From: Nemertoderma westbladi
Lineage: Eukaryota; Xenacoelomorpha; Nemertodermatida; Nemertodermatidae
NCBI GenBank assembly: GCA_032718475.1
Contig: JAUCBJ010007056.1
Span: 1 to 29,442, forward strand
DNA: 29,442 nt
Reading direction: 5' to 3'
Shown: in pieces, positions 1 to 9,399 of the stretch
How positions within the stretch are numbered: position 1 is the stretch's first letter
Layout: each line of letters begins with the position of its first letter
Position numbers and translations under genes: made by a program
Notes under the pieces: model-generated
What the model saw: only the letters and a program-made list of their open reading frames with translations
Database searches by the model: none
What the model was told of the DNA's origin: nothing

Positions 1-1059
1 TACGAAAAAGACATCAACGAGGAGTTTCCCCAAACTACTTTCGCCAAACAACCATCTTGGAAAGCTCCAGCTTCCAACGTAGGAATCAGAGAATTTCCTG
101 TAGTTCAGGTAAGAGTTCACGGTCTTAACAAAAGCTACATAGTGAACGCCCTCCTGGACTCCGGCAGCACAGGAACATTCATCGATCAAGAACTAGCCGA
201 AGATATCTTTGCTGGACAACCCAAGTTCCGGACTAAATTGAATATGTCAGGAATTATGCAGGTTTGGAAATCTACCCTGACGGCAGATTACTATGTAGGT
301 GTGTTGTCCACCCCCCAGGATAAGTTAGGAACACAAGGTATAAGGTCAGTAAAAATGGTGGCTATAAAGAACTTTGCTACTACTCAAGCAGAACCTTATA
401 ACTGGGACGAGGACGAGTGCATCCAACATCTTGAGATACCTCGATTCCAAACCGATTATCCTGGAGTGCAAATACTCATCGGCCAAAACGCGCATGAGGC
501 GCTCGAGCCATTAGAGAAACGGCCTGCTCAACCACAGCCACTACAAACCTATGCGGTAAGAACTAGAGTAGGTTGGTACTTCACTGGCCCTTCCCGTAGA
601 ACTCTCAAAGAGAGATTCCCTCAACAACAGGTATACCAAGTAAAGGGGGAAGTGGAGAGCAGTGAAGTGGACGAACTAACTGAGGGAACACCATACTCCT
701 CAGATAATGACGATATTAACTCCAATGAAGATCAATGGAGACATCGCCCCGAGATGATTAATCTAGCCGACATCGCTTCCAGAGGAGCGACTCCTCAAGA
801 ACGGATAGATACTCCCGGCTGGTTAGGTGGACCCGACTCCCTAAGTAAAGAAGAAGATGAATGGCCTCCTCATCTTACCACGGCGGAGAGTAGACAGGCC
901 AAGGGAGCGGAGAAAGTAACACGACAACCCAATCACCCAGCTGGTCGTTTATGTTTACTGGAAAGAGACCAAAAACTGTCCGGAAACTATGGAAGGCAAG
1001 ATACTCTTCCTACGACCACTTCCCTAATCCGACAAATATCTAGGGACTCCATAACGTAA
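1..1059 (+). pseudogene. BEL/Pao retrotransposon pol fragment, internally deleted (5' end outside window)
   Basis: An open frame runs from base 1 to a TAA at 1057-1059, so the ORF enters from the left and the GTG at 142 is not a real start. A retropepsin signature LLDSGSTGTFID lies at about residues 51-62 of the visible frame. It is followed by the segment typical of BEL/Pao proteases (ILIGQNAHEALEP, then YAVRTRVGWYFTGP). Reading then passes through an acidic stretch straight into NLADIASRGATP and WLGGPDSLSKEEDEWP, which in intact BEL/Pao polyproteins lie well downstream, after reverse transcriptase and RNase H. The RT and RNase H domains are therefore missing in frame, and no integrase core follows. 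The element cannot be autonomous. Family assignment is confident; the exact deletion junction (about 690-735) is inferred. Confidence 0.78.
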
Positions 1060-1075
1060 TAACATATGGAGTGGG

Positions 1076-1533
1076 TGTGTGACTATATCATTTTATATTT
1101 GTTTTTATTTTATATTTATGTATGTATTATTACGTAATTTTATTATAATCGTTTTCTTTAATTTTATTTAAGTAGAATGTTATTTTAGAATATTTAGTAA
1201 ATTAGTGCAATATATTAGTGTTTATTACGTATTTAATTACTTACAATATATTTAGTGCGACGGCAAGAAATAATTATTTTTCTCTTTCCTTACTGTCCGT
1301 ATTATATTATAAATGCGAGACTATAGTAAGATGACATGTCAGTACTTCTTAAAGTACAATAAAGCCACTACTATATTTAAGTATTATTGGTAGGCAGAGT
1401 ATTAGGAATGCAAAGTTCAGATCCTCGTGTCTCGGCTAAACCAAGCTCTGGGTAGACCTTGGAAACGACTTGCCTCTTCACACTGACATTGCTTCGTGCG
1501 ATATTGCTCTTCTACCTTATAACAAATAATACA
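1076..1533 (+). mobile_element. Putative 3' LTR of the BEL/Pao element
   Basis: Just after the pol stop there is a purine-rich run GGAGTGGG (1068-1075), a plausible polypurine tract, followed by TGTGTG. A TATA-like TATTATAAA (about 1305-1313) is followed by an AATAAA (1358-1363), the order expected for U3-R-U5. A TG...CA boundary with the end near 1533 is only a proposal, because the 5' LTR lies outside the window and cannot be compared. Confidence 0.4.
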
Positions 1534-1577
1534 TATAGTAGCGTGATGTCCCTCTAACAGTAGCGTAAATCGCAAAT

Positions 1578-1890
1578 AAATCTGTTAAACTTTTGACCAT
1601 CTGTAATTCTAGTCGATTAAGATATCGTGGCACCCACCGATATACTTGAAAGACAAATTCTAGAATCAGTGGTTAACGTCCCCAGACAAGTTCTGGAATA
1701 AATCGGTGCCCATCCTAAATATTAATTTAATATTTATTAAAATCTGTAAAATTCAGATCCGTTAACAATTCTAGTCGATTAAGATATCGTAGCACTTACC
1801 GATACTCTTAAAAGACAAATTTCATAGAATTAAGGATCCTATGTCCCCAGACCTGTTCTGGAATCAAATTGTATCAATTTAACATCAAAT
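1578..1890. repeat. Diverged 162-bp tandem duplication
   Basis: Two successive copies begin near 1578 and 1740. Both contain TTCTAGTCGATTAAGATATC, then a CACTTACCGATA-like segment, AAAGACAAATT, and a CCCCAGAC..GTTCTGGAAT block. The copies differ by scattered substitutions and small indels, so the duplication is old. No coding potential was seen. Confidence 0.7.
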
Positions 1891-2679
1891 AATAAAATTC
1901 ACGGGAATAAATTTAAATTCATATTCGAATGAATTTCATAAATTGTCATTTGTGCAATTTATAACATTCCCAAAATTCCAGTAATTAATAGATCATGGGA
2001 GCGGAGATTCATATTGAGTGTACTAGAGTGCGAGAATCTCCAATATATAGTCAATAGCCGATAAAATTTATAAAATCATGCATAAAGAGGGTATTGACAA
2101 CTAAAGAATTACTATTAAATAACATCCCAGATCTGTATGCATGAGGATTGCCCTAATTCTACCGCTAGTTTTCCATAATGTCACCATGGCAACACCCACG
2201 CTAGAATTAGAAGCAAGTTAAAAGAACAATAAAGGGCTTGCCCCATTGCGTAGCATAAGAGTATACATAACGCACTATTAGTATCCAAGGATACATAGTA
2301 ATAACGTGACATTCTGGAAGACACTGACTAACGGACAAATGGCATGCATGTGTGCAGTAAGTAATGATTGTATGGAATTTGTGCGTTTATAGGTGAATGT
2401 TACTACTAAAGTGTGTTTACAGTAGCTAATCGCAATTGTAAAATAGCCCTAACTCTACCGAGATAACCTCAAGTGGATTCAAGCTTTTGGGACGGACAGT
2501 GGTGGGACTTGTGCCGGTTATCGTTGTCGTGCTGTTGCTACATGTTGGCGTAAACACTGCGACAGCGGTACATCGGCGCTGAGAAACCCACTGTCCGGGG
2601 GCAAAGGTCTAGTAGGCAGCGACGCCCGCTTGCCTAAAATATTAACTCATATTGATATTAATAAACTCAGATAGCAGAT
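1891..2679. other. Non-coding stretch between LTR region and broken ORF
   Basis: No complete gene is visible. A short inverted repeat CTAATTCTA (2153-2161) / TAGAATTAG (2202-2210) and another, CGGACAGTGG (2493-2502) / CCACTGTCCG (2588-2597), are present. A short open stretch (2442-2567) without ATG would encode a hydrophobic segment (VPVIVVVLLLHVGV) ending in HRR and a stop. It could be a membrane-helix exon or chance. Confidence 0.4.
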
Positions 2680-3969
2680 ATGACGGAATTGATAGAAGAT
2701 GACCTTGGTATTAGAGAGCGATATACTCTACCTTTACAAGCGTTTGTGGATAGCTTGATACGCGGTGAAGCCGATCCGACTATTACGGAGGACGATGGTC
2801 GTTATATCGAACCGCCGATGTCCCAGGAACAACTTACGCGTGAATTGGACTATAGAAAATTCACCGCTCGCTATACGAATCGTAATGGTACGTATATAGA
2901 CTTCTTAACTACCAGCCATCCTATCGATTTACATGATACGGACGATGTATACACCGAAAGGGAAATGGTTCTATTTAAATATCATACCCAGCGGAGTAGA
3001 AACGATAAACCGAGAATAGATCACGAAAATTCTATTCGTAACAGACTGGGAAGACGAACCAATATGTCTGGAATCTGAAGAGATTCAGCCTATCGCGCTC
3101 GGAACAGCGACAACGATTACATCCTAGAATGGTATCAAGGTCCACAGTGTCTCACTGCGTACGATTATCGCCATGCCAACTATGTTTCTCGGCAACGTTG
3201 TCGGTTATGCGCATCGAGAGACCATGTTACGCCCATGGACACAAACGTCCGCTGTTCCTATTTCCACGAACAACCGGCGATGGAAATTTATTGCGCGTAT
3301 TGCAGATTTAATAATTTGCATATTTTTGCGGTTTGCCCTCAATTTATGACTCAATGTCACCACTGTCAACTAAAGGGGCACGCCAGTTTCGATTGCCCTT
3401 TTTAATCGCGATTTGGAAAGCGTAGATGAAATGATCACACTACGTTACATTAGAGCTTGGGAAGCGAACGCTGATTTACATCGTGATTCGCGCCATCGCT
3501 ATTATCCTGGACGCGCTTACGAAGGAATTTATGCGTTCCATCCTTATCTATTCGCTTCTGTCGAACAGAAATCACGCATATCGAGTTACAGGAAGTATAT
3601 CGACGGCCTTACGAGTACCAAGCCCGCGAACGCGAGTTGGAAAGAACCGTTAAACCAAGGAAGTTTCTAACTGCCTATGGTCCACCCACGGCCCTCGTTC
3701 AGACCACTCGTAAAGGACCCGTAAGAGCGGCTGTCTTGAAACGAGCTCTCAAAGCCGTTAGACCCCTCTCCCCGGACGTTGATGTCAATCAACCCAGTAC
3801 TTCGACCGGCGGATATACCGATCGCAATCCCATACCTTCTGATGCAATCATATTGCACCCTTCACCCAGGAGTTATAGCCCTCCTCGTAAAGTGGCTCGC
3901 CCCAAAGAGAAAAGGACTCTTGCTAGCTTTAAAAAGCTGCGTAAACGCCGTCCGCGCAAGAAAGACTAA
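2680..3969 (+). pseudogene. Broken, unidentified ORF with zinc-knuckle clusters and a basic C-terminal tail
   Basis: A coherent coding signal of about 430 codons starts at ATG 2680 but is interrupted three times. There is an in-frame TGA at 3076-3078, a TAA at 3403-3405 just after a T5 run where coding continues in the +1 frame, and a return to the original frame near 3555-3575. The two shifts cancel, which supports one ancestral ORF ending at 3969. The N-terminal part is acidic and mixed. The middle part has three Cys/His clusters: CRLC..H..C; CAYCRFNNLHIFAVC (CX2CX5HX4C); and CHHCQLKGHASFDC (CX2CX4HX4C, a classical zinc knuckle). A Tyr/Arg-rich segment follows (RDSRHRYYPGRAYEG), and the protein ends in a strongly basic RKRRPRKKD tail. 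That layout suggests a nucleic-acid-binding protein. I do not recognise the family; a retroelement Gag-like or a domesticated protein is possible. The C..C..H..CP..C..C..H..CP order slightly recalls Nanos, but the spacing does not fit. Confidence 0.55.
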
Positions 3970-5468
3970 CTGTTTAGAGTATTTTTATATTTTAGAAACT
4001 GTGATTTTGTATATTTTATAGACTTAAATCCCATTTTCTGGGAGCGGTGTAAAAGCTTTTGTGGGATAACTGATACGTTTGCCTTTGCTGGCCAGTTCTC
4101 CCCCAGGCGCTGGAATACTCTAAAAAGGTTTTCTAACTGTATATATATTCCCCTCGCCCGCAAGGTACCTTTACAGGTGTTTTAACGGACATAAAAATCA
4201 TTCTGCTATATACGTGTTTTGGCGGACATGGTAAGGCAAAAAACTTGTAATGCACCAACTACCTTTCACAGCTTAGCCGTGATGATTCATATTACGACAT
4301 CTAGCAGCTGGTTGCTGACATGGAAACAGCCATTGGACGCGTGGTTCTTTGTTTGGCTTGGGCCAATCAGGGCGGTTTTTCCTGTCGACGTGTAGCTTTT
4401 AGTCGATCATAAGGAGAGTGTTCAGTCTTACTGTTTTTACTTGTTACTTTGTTGTTATTGCTGTCTAAGCCAGAAACACCGGCCTTTTGGGAAGAACTCT
4501 AGTAAACTGCTTGAATTATCGAAAGTATAAACTGTTACCTTAATTAATTAATCAATCAAATCGAAAGACAGCATTAACTCACTTAATTTAATTGCATTAA
4601 TCATATTGCTTGTACTGTTATTTTACCGTCAGTTATTAATTGTACCTATTTGTTGATGGAAATATTGTTATTTGGATAATACGGATAAATCACCCAAATT
4701 CCCAATTTCCTTGATACACTACAGGTTAGAGAGACCGGCTATACATAACAATTGCGATTTATATTAATGTGGTGTGTATTGAATCCAATGTTATTTAGCA
4801 GACCCTACGTGAGTCAATTACTGCTCTCTTTATGTGTGATCAAATATACTGACTGTCGGCAGAATAGTGTGTATGATTGTGATTGGTAACAAAGTATTTC
4901 CTAAAGAATACGCTTTATACTTCAATCATAAGCAGTATCGTTGCGTTTAGTATAAGTCTTAGTTCTGTTTAAATAGATAAAGCGCCACGTCCTAAAGGAA
5001 CTGTTAATATTTCCCGAAAGCCAATAATATCTGTCAGAGATTAATTATTAACGATCTATCGAATAATACATTAGGTATACACTGCAACCTTACACTGTAA
5101 TAATACAATTCAAGCATCCGAATTCAGTCTCCCGGGTGTAGATCCATCGGGTGAATGATCGCGCATGGGCTGACTTCGGCTAATGTTTTGCGTATTAGCA
5201 TAAAATATTGTCGTATGCTAAAGTGGTTTTAATTAACTAGAAGACATATAAATTTTGGCAGGTTAAACTGCTAAAGGTCTTCAAAAGCGCGAACATGGGG
5301 GGAGGGGTCCTTGTTATCATAAGACTATATATGTTACGGGTCATGGTGTATATCAGTGATATTTACCTGATTACGGCGCTGTGAATTGTACAATATTTGA
5401 ATGAATACCCAAACTACTGTAGAGCCTTTTACCTTAGGTAATATTTAAATGCCTAAATATTTCAGATA
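3970..5468. other. Gene-free AT-rich stretch with a possible CCAAT-type promoter
   Basis: No ORF with coding character was found on either strand. Two CCAAT boxes in opposite orientation lie 30 bp apart (ATTGG at 4332-4336, GGCCAATCAGGGCGG around 4361-4375), a composition typical of NF-Y-bound animal promoters. No gene start is visible close by. The rest is low-complexity A/T DNA with no clear repeat. Confidence 0.35.
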
Positions 5469-5700
5469 GGGGGAGAAACTGGACGCAATAAAAATTCATC
5501 CCTCTCCTGGGGAAATTGGACGCAAATAATAGCTGACTACTCTCAAAAATAAAACCGTAACCTGTTCTATTGTGTTTAGTTTTATTGTTATGGTTAAAAT
5601 AACGTGCACTAACCTGCTCCTTTATTCCCTAAATTGAGAATTTAACATTGAGGCGGGAAATTAATTCGCCAAGATGGGATTTGTGTCCAGTTTACACCCC
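5469..5700. mobile_element. 232-bp MITE-like element with ~20-bp TIRs
   Basis: The left end GGGGGAGAAACTGGACGCAA and the reverse complement of the right end GGGGTGTAAACTGGACACAA match at 16 of 20 positions. A second, 3'-incomplete copy of the left and middle part lies at about 23700-23885 (shared GGACGCAA..CATCCCTCTCC, GACGCAAATAA, ACCTGTTCTATTG). The interior holds a diverged copy of the minisatellite module found elsewhere, in reverse orientation. No obvious target-site duplication was found, so the superfamily is unknown. Confidence 0.6.
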
Positions 5701-6177
5701 TGTCTCACGCCTCTGCCGCCATGTATCTGTATATGTATCAACCCCCATTAAAGTAGTCTTGCCTTTGCGAGGCTGGGTCTGTGGTTACCTGCGGTTCCTT
5801 AGAGGATAATATGGGCTTCGGCCAGGTACATATATGGTTGATAAGCTCACAATGGTCGAGACCAAAAGCGGTACAAATGGTCGAAATTTGTCGATAATGC
5901 CATCGCCACTAGAATAAAAAAAAAACCGCCACTACAAAATATAGAGCAACAAAAAAAAACTGCCGCAATAAATTGAATAAGTACAAGCCCAACAGCTGTA
6001 CTGCACCTAGACAGACAGACAAACAGCTGAACAGAGTGTGCAATACATGTCTGCATGTACTGATGTATACTGCCACTGGAGTACTGCTGTACTGGTGTAG
6101 GACATCTCAGCATCTGCAGATGGGACATACTGACATAGGATAGTACTGTAGTAGGAGGCCAAACCTGCAACACAAAC
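5701..6177. other. 5' flank of HAUS6
   Basis: This interval should contain the HAUS6 promoter and 5' UTR. It shows AT/TG-rich sequence, an A10 run around 5917-5928 and several TACTG-type repeats just before the ATG. I saw no convincing TATA box. Confidence 0.3.
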
Positions 6178-9100
6178 ATGATTCGAAATGTGAGAACCAA
6201 TATTAGCGGTCCTCCGCAGCCAAACGTGCGATCTATGGAACTTAGACAGAGCGTCTTTAACGCCATCACCATTCTAGGTTTCGATGCAATAACAGCCCAA
6301 AGCAAATACAATATCTCCGTCAACAAGGACATGTTCGCAGTCCCTAATAAGGTTGGCTTTCAAGTGGTCCTCCAATTCCTATTGAACAAGTTGGACTCAG
6401 TTAGATTCACGTCGGAATTTAGTTTATGTTGGCCGATTCTTGAACGGAAGCAGGAACAAGAATTTAATAAACTCGTCTCTAAATGGTTGACGCGTTTAGC
6501 CAGAGAGAAACCGGAAGTGGGTCTGCCTCTTAACATACCCGCTCTCATAGTGAACGCTTACGGTGACAGATGTTACACTTTTCTACGCAATTTAACTGCT
6601 TTGATTTTCCGCCAACTAGTACCGGAAGCGGCTACATTGGTACGCCCAAAAGTTACCCCGCGCGACGGTAAATTAACGAGCGCAATCTTAACTGTCTTCC
6701 GAAATGCGACTACCGCCAACCTGGAGGCGCTAGCCAAGGAGACAAAGCGAGGTGTCGAGTTGGGTCGTTGGTTCCAGGAGAAATCGGCAGAGTTCGTAAA
6801 GAAACACCGCGAATTAAATCGACAAATCCGCTCCTTGGAATCCTGTTTGCAGGAGGAACGCTCGGGATGCGACCATCTCGACGCTGTTACCACGGCAACT
6901 GTTGTAAACGACGCGATCACGGAAATTAAACGGAGTTGGGAGATCGTTGATAGATTCGTGCGAGACACGGAAGCTGAACAGGTTGTGTTGGAGCACGTTG
7001 TAGCCGAGAATCGCGAGGAGTTTATTCTGGACGGGAGTCGGTTGAACGTCCATGTCCCAGATCGACTGGTTCGGGAGCGAAGCGAGGAAATCTACACAAT
7101 GGGTGTGTCGGACGTTTACGACAAGGGACGGCTGGATCTCGTCGCCTTGGTTAAATTGTCCGGGTTGGCAGTTCGAGTTTGTCGCGAGGAACTCGGCTCG
7201 CATCCCGTCGATCTATCCGGGTTGGTTCCGGGGCTGCGCTCCGCATTGGGTGCTACGGGCGATGCCCAACTGCGTTTATCGCGTCTGTGTGAGCAGCTCT
7301 CCGATGTCGAGATTCCCCGACTCGCTGAAGAGATTCCGAGACTCGTACTAGACGTTTCGTCTTGTCTCGGTCCCCGGATCGACGCCAACGTATTCGCGCC
7401 ACCGACCCCCCGATTGGATGACATTTCCTCTGTAACCCCGGGAGACAGCCAATGCCCGGGGTTCTTCGGGGCCACACCCAAGAGGAAGGTAGTCGGTACC
7501 CCGGTTGCTGTGTCTAAGATTCGCGAATCTATCGATAGAGGCGTGTGGGAAGGCCGCGGAGTGGGTAAACTTATTTACCACGGGGTAGTTAAACCGGAGA
7601 ATAAGGTAAAAGATAAAGCCAATTCGCGTCATGCTTTACCGGTACCGGTAACTAGTGGTAATGAGGGGGGAACGTTCCCAGTTCCGTTGCAATCGAAACG
7701 GAAATCGAATCGAAAAGCGCGGAACCCCATCGAGTTGGTTGTGGAGGATATTGTGTCGTCTGTTAGGGATGATAGACCACAGAGGGTTGTGAGTCCGATA
7801 GACTTCCTCCTCCCCCCAGGACCCCCCAGTGGCACCTCCTCACCCCCACCAGGGCCCCCCAGGGGCACCTCCTCACTCCCCCCAGGGCCCCTCAGCAGCA
7901 CAGCCCCCCTCCCCACCACCGCCGTGACCAACCCAGTTTCATCCATCGACTCTTGCACTCCCTTCCTCCATTCCGACCGGATCCCCCGCACGCCCCCAAC
8001 TGCCCCCGTTCCCCCCATGGGCTCCCAGACGGAGCTCCGCCCAGCCCCTCCCCCCCGACGCGACCAGCTCAGTCGTTCGCTTGACCATCCCAACTTCCGG
8101 TTGGAGGAAATAAATATCGACGGGTTTGGCTCGATTCTCGACGAAGGGGATTCTTTGCTGGAGGCTAACAGCCCTAATAAGGAGACCAGTAGTCCCAATA
8201 AGGAGACCAGTAGTCCCAATAAGGAGACCAGTAGTCCCAATAAGGAGGCCAGTAGCCCCAGTAAGGAGACCAGTAGTCCCAATAAGGAGGCCAGCAGTCC
8301 CAGTAATGGGACCAGTAGTCCCAATAAGGAGACCAGTAGTCCTTGTTATAACGACAGAGGTGACTGTGTTGCTATGTCTCCTACCAATAGAGATACTGTG
8401 GATAAGTCCATTCTTCGGTCCTCTTCTATTATGTTAATAACGAGCAAACAGAGCAGTCCACTGCTTGACCTTACTAGTTCCTCAATGGTTGACCTACCTA
8501 GTTCCTCATTGGATGACCTACCTAGTTCCTCATTGGTTAACCTTCCTAACTCCTCAATGGTCGACCTACCTAACTCCTCATTGGTTGACCTACCTAGATC
8601 CTCATTGGTTGACCTACCTACCTCCTCATTGGTTGACCGACCTAGCTCCTCATTGGTTGACCGACCTAGCTCCTCATTGGTTGACTTACCTAGCTCCTCA
8701 TTGGTTAACCTAACTAGCTCCTCTTTGGTTGACCTACCTAGCTCCTCATTGGTTGACCTACCTAGCTCCTCATTGGTTGACCGACCTTGCTCCTCATTGG
8801 TTAACCTAACTAGCTCCTCTTTGGTTGACCTACCTAGCTCCTCATTGGTTGACCTACCTAGCTCCTCATTGGTTGACCGACCTAGCTCCTCATTGGTTGA
8901 TGTTCCTAGCTCCTCATTGGTTGATTTTCTTAGCTCCTCATTGGTTGGCCTTCCTAACTCCTCATTGGTTGACCTACCTACCTCCTCATTGGTTGACCTG
9001 CCTAGCTCCTCATTGGTTGGAAATTCGAGCGCTGTTTTATCAAATTACCCCTCTGCTAATTATTCTTTACCATTCACTTCAGTCTCCAGTATCCTGGATT

Positions 9101-9399
9101 CATCTCTTATTGACTGCACTACACCGTGCTTATTGGACCCTTATTCTACCAATGAGTACAAAGAGAACACATATATGGCTCCAGGCAATGAGGTTAATGA
9201 TACCCACAAATTAACTACGCTAGGCACCGGCAATACATCTAACTCGTTTCAGTTGTTAAGCCCGTTCACGGACAGGGTGCACAACTTTCCCGATGCTATT
9301 GATTCCCCTGAACCCACCAGGTCGGCTCTCAAGGAAATATCCCCAATGCCAGACCACATTAACGACAGATTTACCAATCATGGTTCGCCTACTAGTTAG
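6178..9399 (+). CDS. HAUS6: HAUS augmin-like complex subunit 6, single exon, with coding repeats
   Basis: This is a 1073-codon uninterrupted ORF. The first ~370 residues match the HAUS6 N-terminal domain known in animals. Visible hallmarks are an LGFD helix near residues 33-36, a FSLCWPI motif (81-87) followed by EFNKLVSKWLTRL, a coiled-coil-like middle region (about 200-300), ILDGSRLNVHVP, and VYDKGRLDLVALVKL. Two further HAUS6-type short motifs occur in the disordered part: VVEDIVSSVRDD (about 521-532) and RIPRTPP (about 601-607). Augmin binds spindle microtubules and recruits gamma-tubulin for branching nucleation. Human HAUS6 is 955 aa and encoded by many exons; here there is one exon. 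The C-terminal half is disordered, with a Pro-rich patch (about 541-590), eight 7-residue repeats (665-722) and 22 octapeptide repeats (767-942). ATG 6178 has CAAAC upstream. A polyadenylation signal AATAAA lies at 9669-9674. Confidence 0.85.
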   Translation: MIRNVRTNISGPPQPNVRSMELRQSVFNAITILGFDAITAQSKYNISVNKDMFAVPNKVGFQVVLQFLLNKLDSVRFTSEFSLCWPILERKQEQEFNKLVSKWLTRLAREKPEVGLPLNIPALIVNAYGDRCYTFLRNLTALIFRQLVPEAATLVRPKVTPRDGKLTSAILTVFRNATTANLEALAKETKRGVELGRWFQEKSAEFVKKHRELNRQIRSLESCLQEERSGCDHLDAVTTATVVNDAITEIKRSWEIVDRFVRDTEAEQVVLEHVVAENREEFILDGSRLNVHVPDRLVRERSEEIYTMGVSDVYDKGRLDLVALVKLSGLAVRVCREELGSHPVDLSGLVPGLRSALGATGDAQLRLSRLCEQLSDVEIPRLAEEIPRLVLDVSSCLGPRIDANVFAPPTPRLDDISSVTPGDSQCPGFFGATPKRKVVGTPVAVSKIRESIDRGVWEGRGVGKLIYHGVVKPENKVKDKANSRHALPVPVTSGNEGGTFPVPLQSKRKSNRKARNPIELVVEDIVSSVRDDRPQRVVSPIDFLLPPGPPSGTSSPPPGPPRGTSSLPPGPLSSTAPLPTTAVTNPVSSIDSCTPFLHSDRIPRTPPTAPVPPMGSQTELRPAPPPRRDQLSRSLDHPNFRLEEINIDGFGSILDEGDSLLEANSPNKETSSPNKETSSPNKETSSPNKEASSPSKETSSPNKEASSPSNGTSSPNKETSSPCYNDRGDCVAMSPTNRDTVDKSILRSSSIMLITSKQSSPLLDLTSSSMVDLPSSSLDDLPSSSLVNLPNSSMVDLPNSSLVDLPRSSLVDLPTSSLVDRPSSSLVDRPSSSLVDLPSSSLVNLTSSSLVDLPSSSLVDLPSSSLVDRPCSSLVNLTSSSLVDLPSSSLVDLPSSSLVDRPSSSLVDVPSSSLVDFLSSSLVGLPNSSLVDLPTSSLVDLPSSSLVGNSSAVLSNYPSANYSLPFTSVSSILDSSLIDCTTPCLLDPYSTNEYKENTYMAPGNEVNDTHKLTTLGTGNTSNSFQLLSPFTDRVHNFPDAIDSPEPTRSALKEISPMPDHINDRFTNHGSPTS
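8170..8343 (+). repeat. 21-bp coding minisatellite in HAUS6
   Basis: Eight in-frame 21-bp units encode SSPNKET and variants (SSPNKEA, SSPSKET, SSPSNGT), at residues about 665-722. The high DNA identity between units (AGTAGTCCCAATAAGGAGAC recurs) points to recent tandem expansion. Confidence 0.95.
8476..9021 (+). repeat. 24-bp coding minisatellite in HAUS6
   Basis: Twenty-two complete 24-bp units plus a partial one encode SSSLVDLP-type octapeptides (variants VNLP, VDRP, VNLT, VDFL, VGLP). A 96-bp block of four units (8692-8787) is repeated almost exactly at 8788-8883, sharing the unusual NLT unit and the CTCTTTGG variant. That shows higher-order duplication. The frame is kept throughout. Confidence 0.95.

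Noticed and set aside
2680-3969. Selenocysteine or programmed readthrough at the TGA and programmed frameshifting
   Set aside because: Three separate interruptions are explained more simply by decay. The second shift has no slippery heptamer. Kept only as an alternative.
8126-9214. Additional frames inside HAUS6 encoding Trp/His-rich or Leu-rich repeats
   Set aside because: They are shadows of the two in-frame coding minisatellites.
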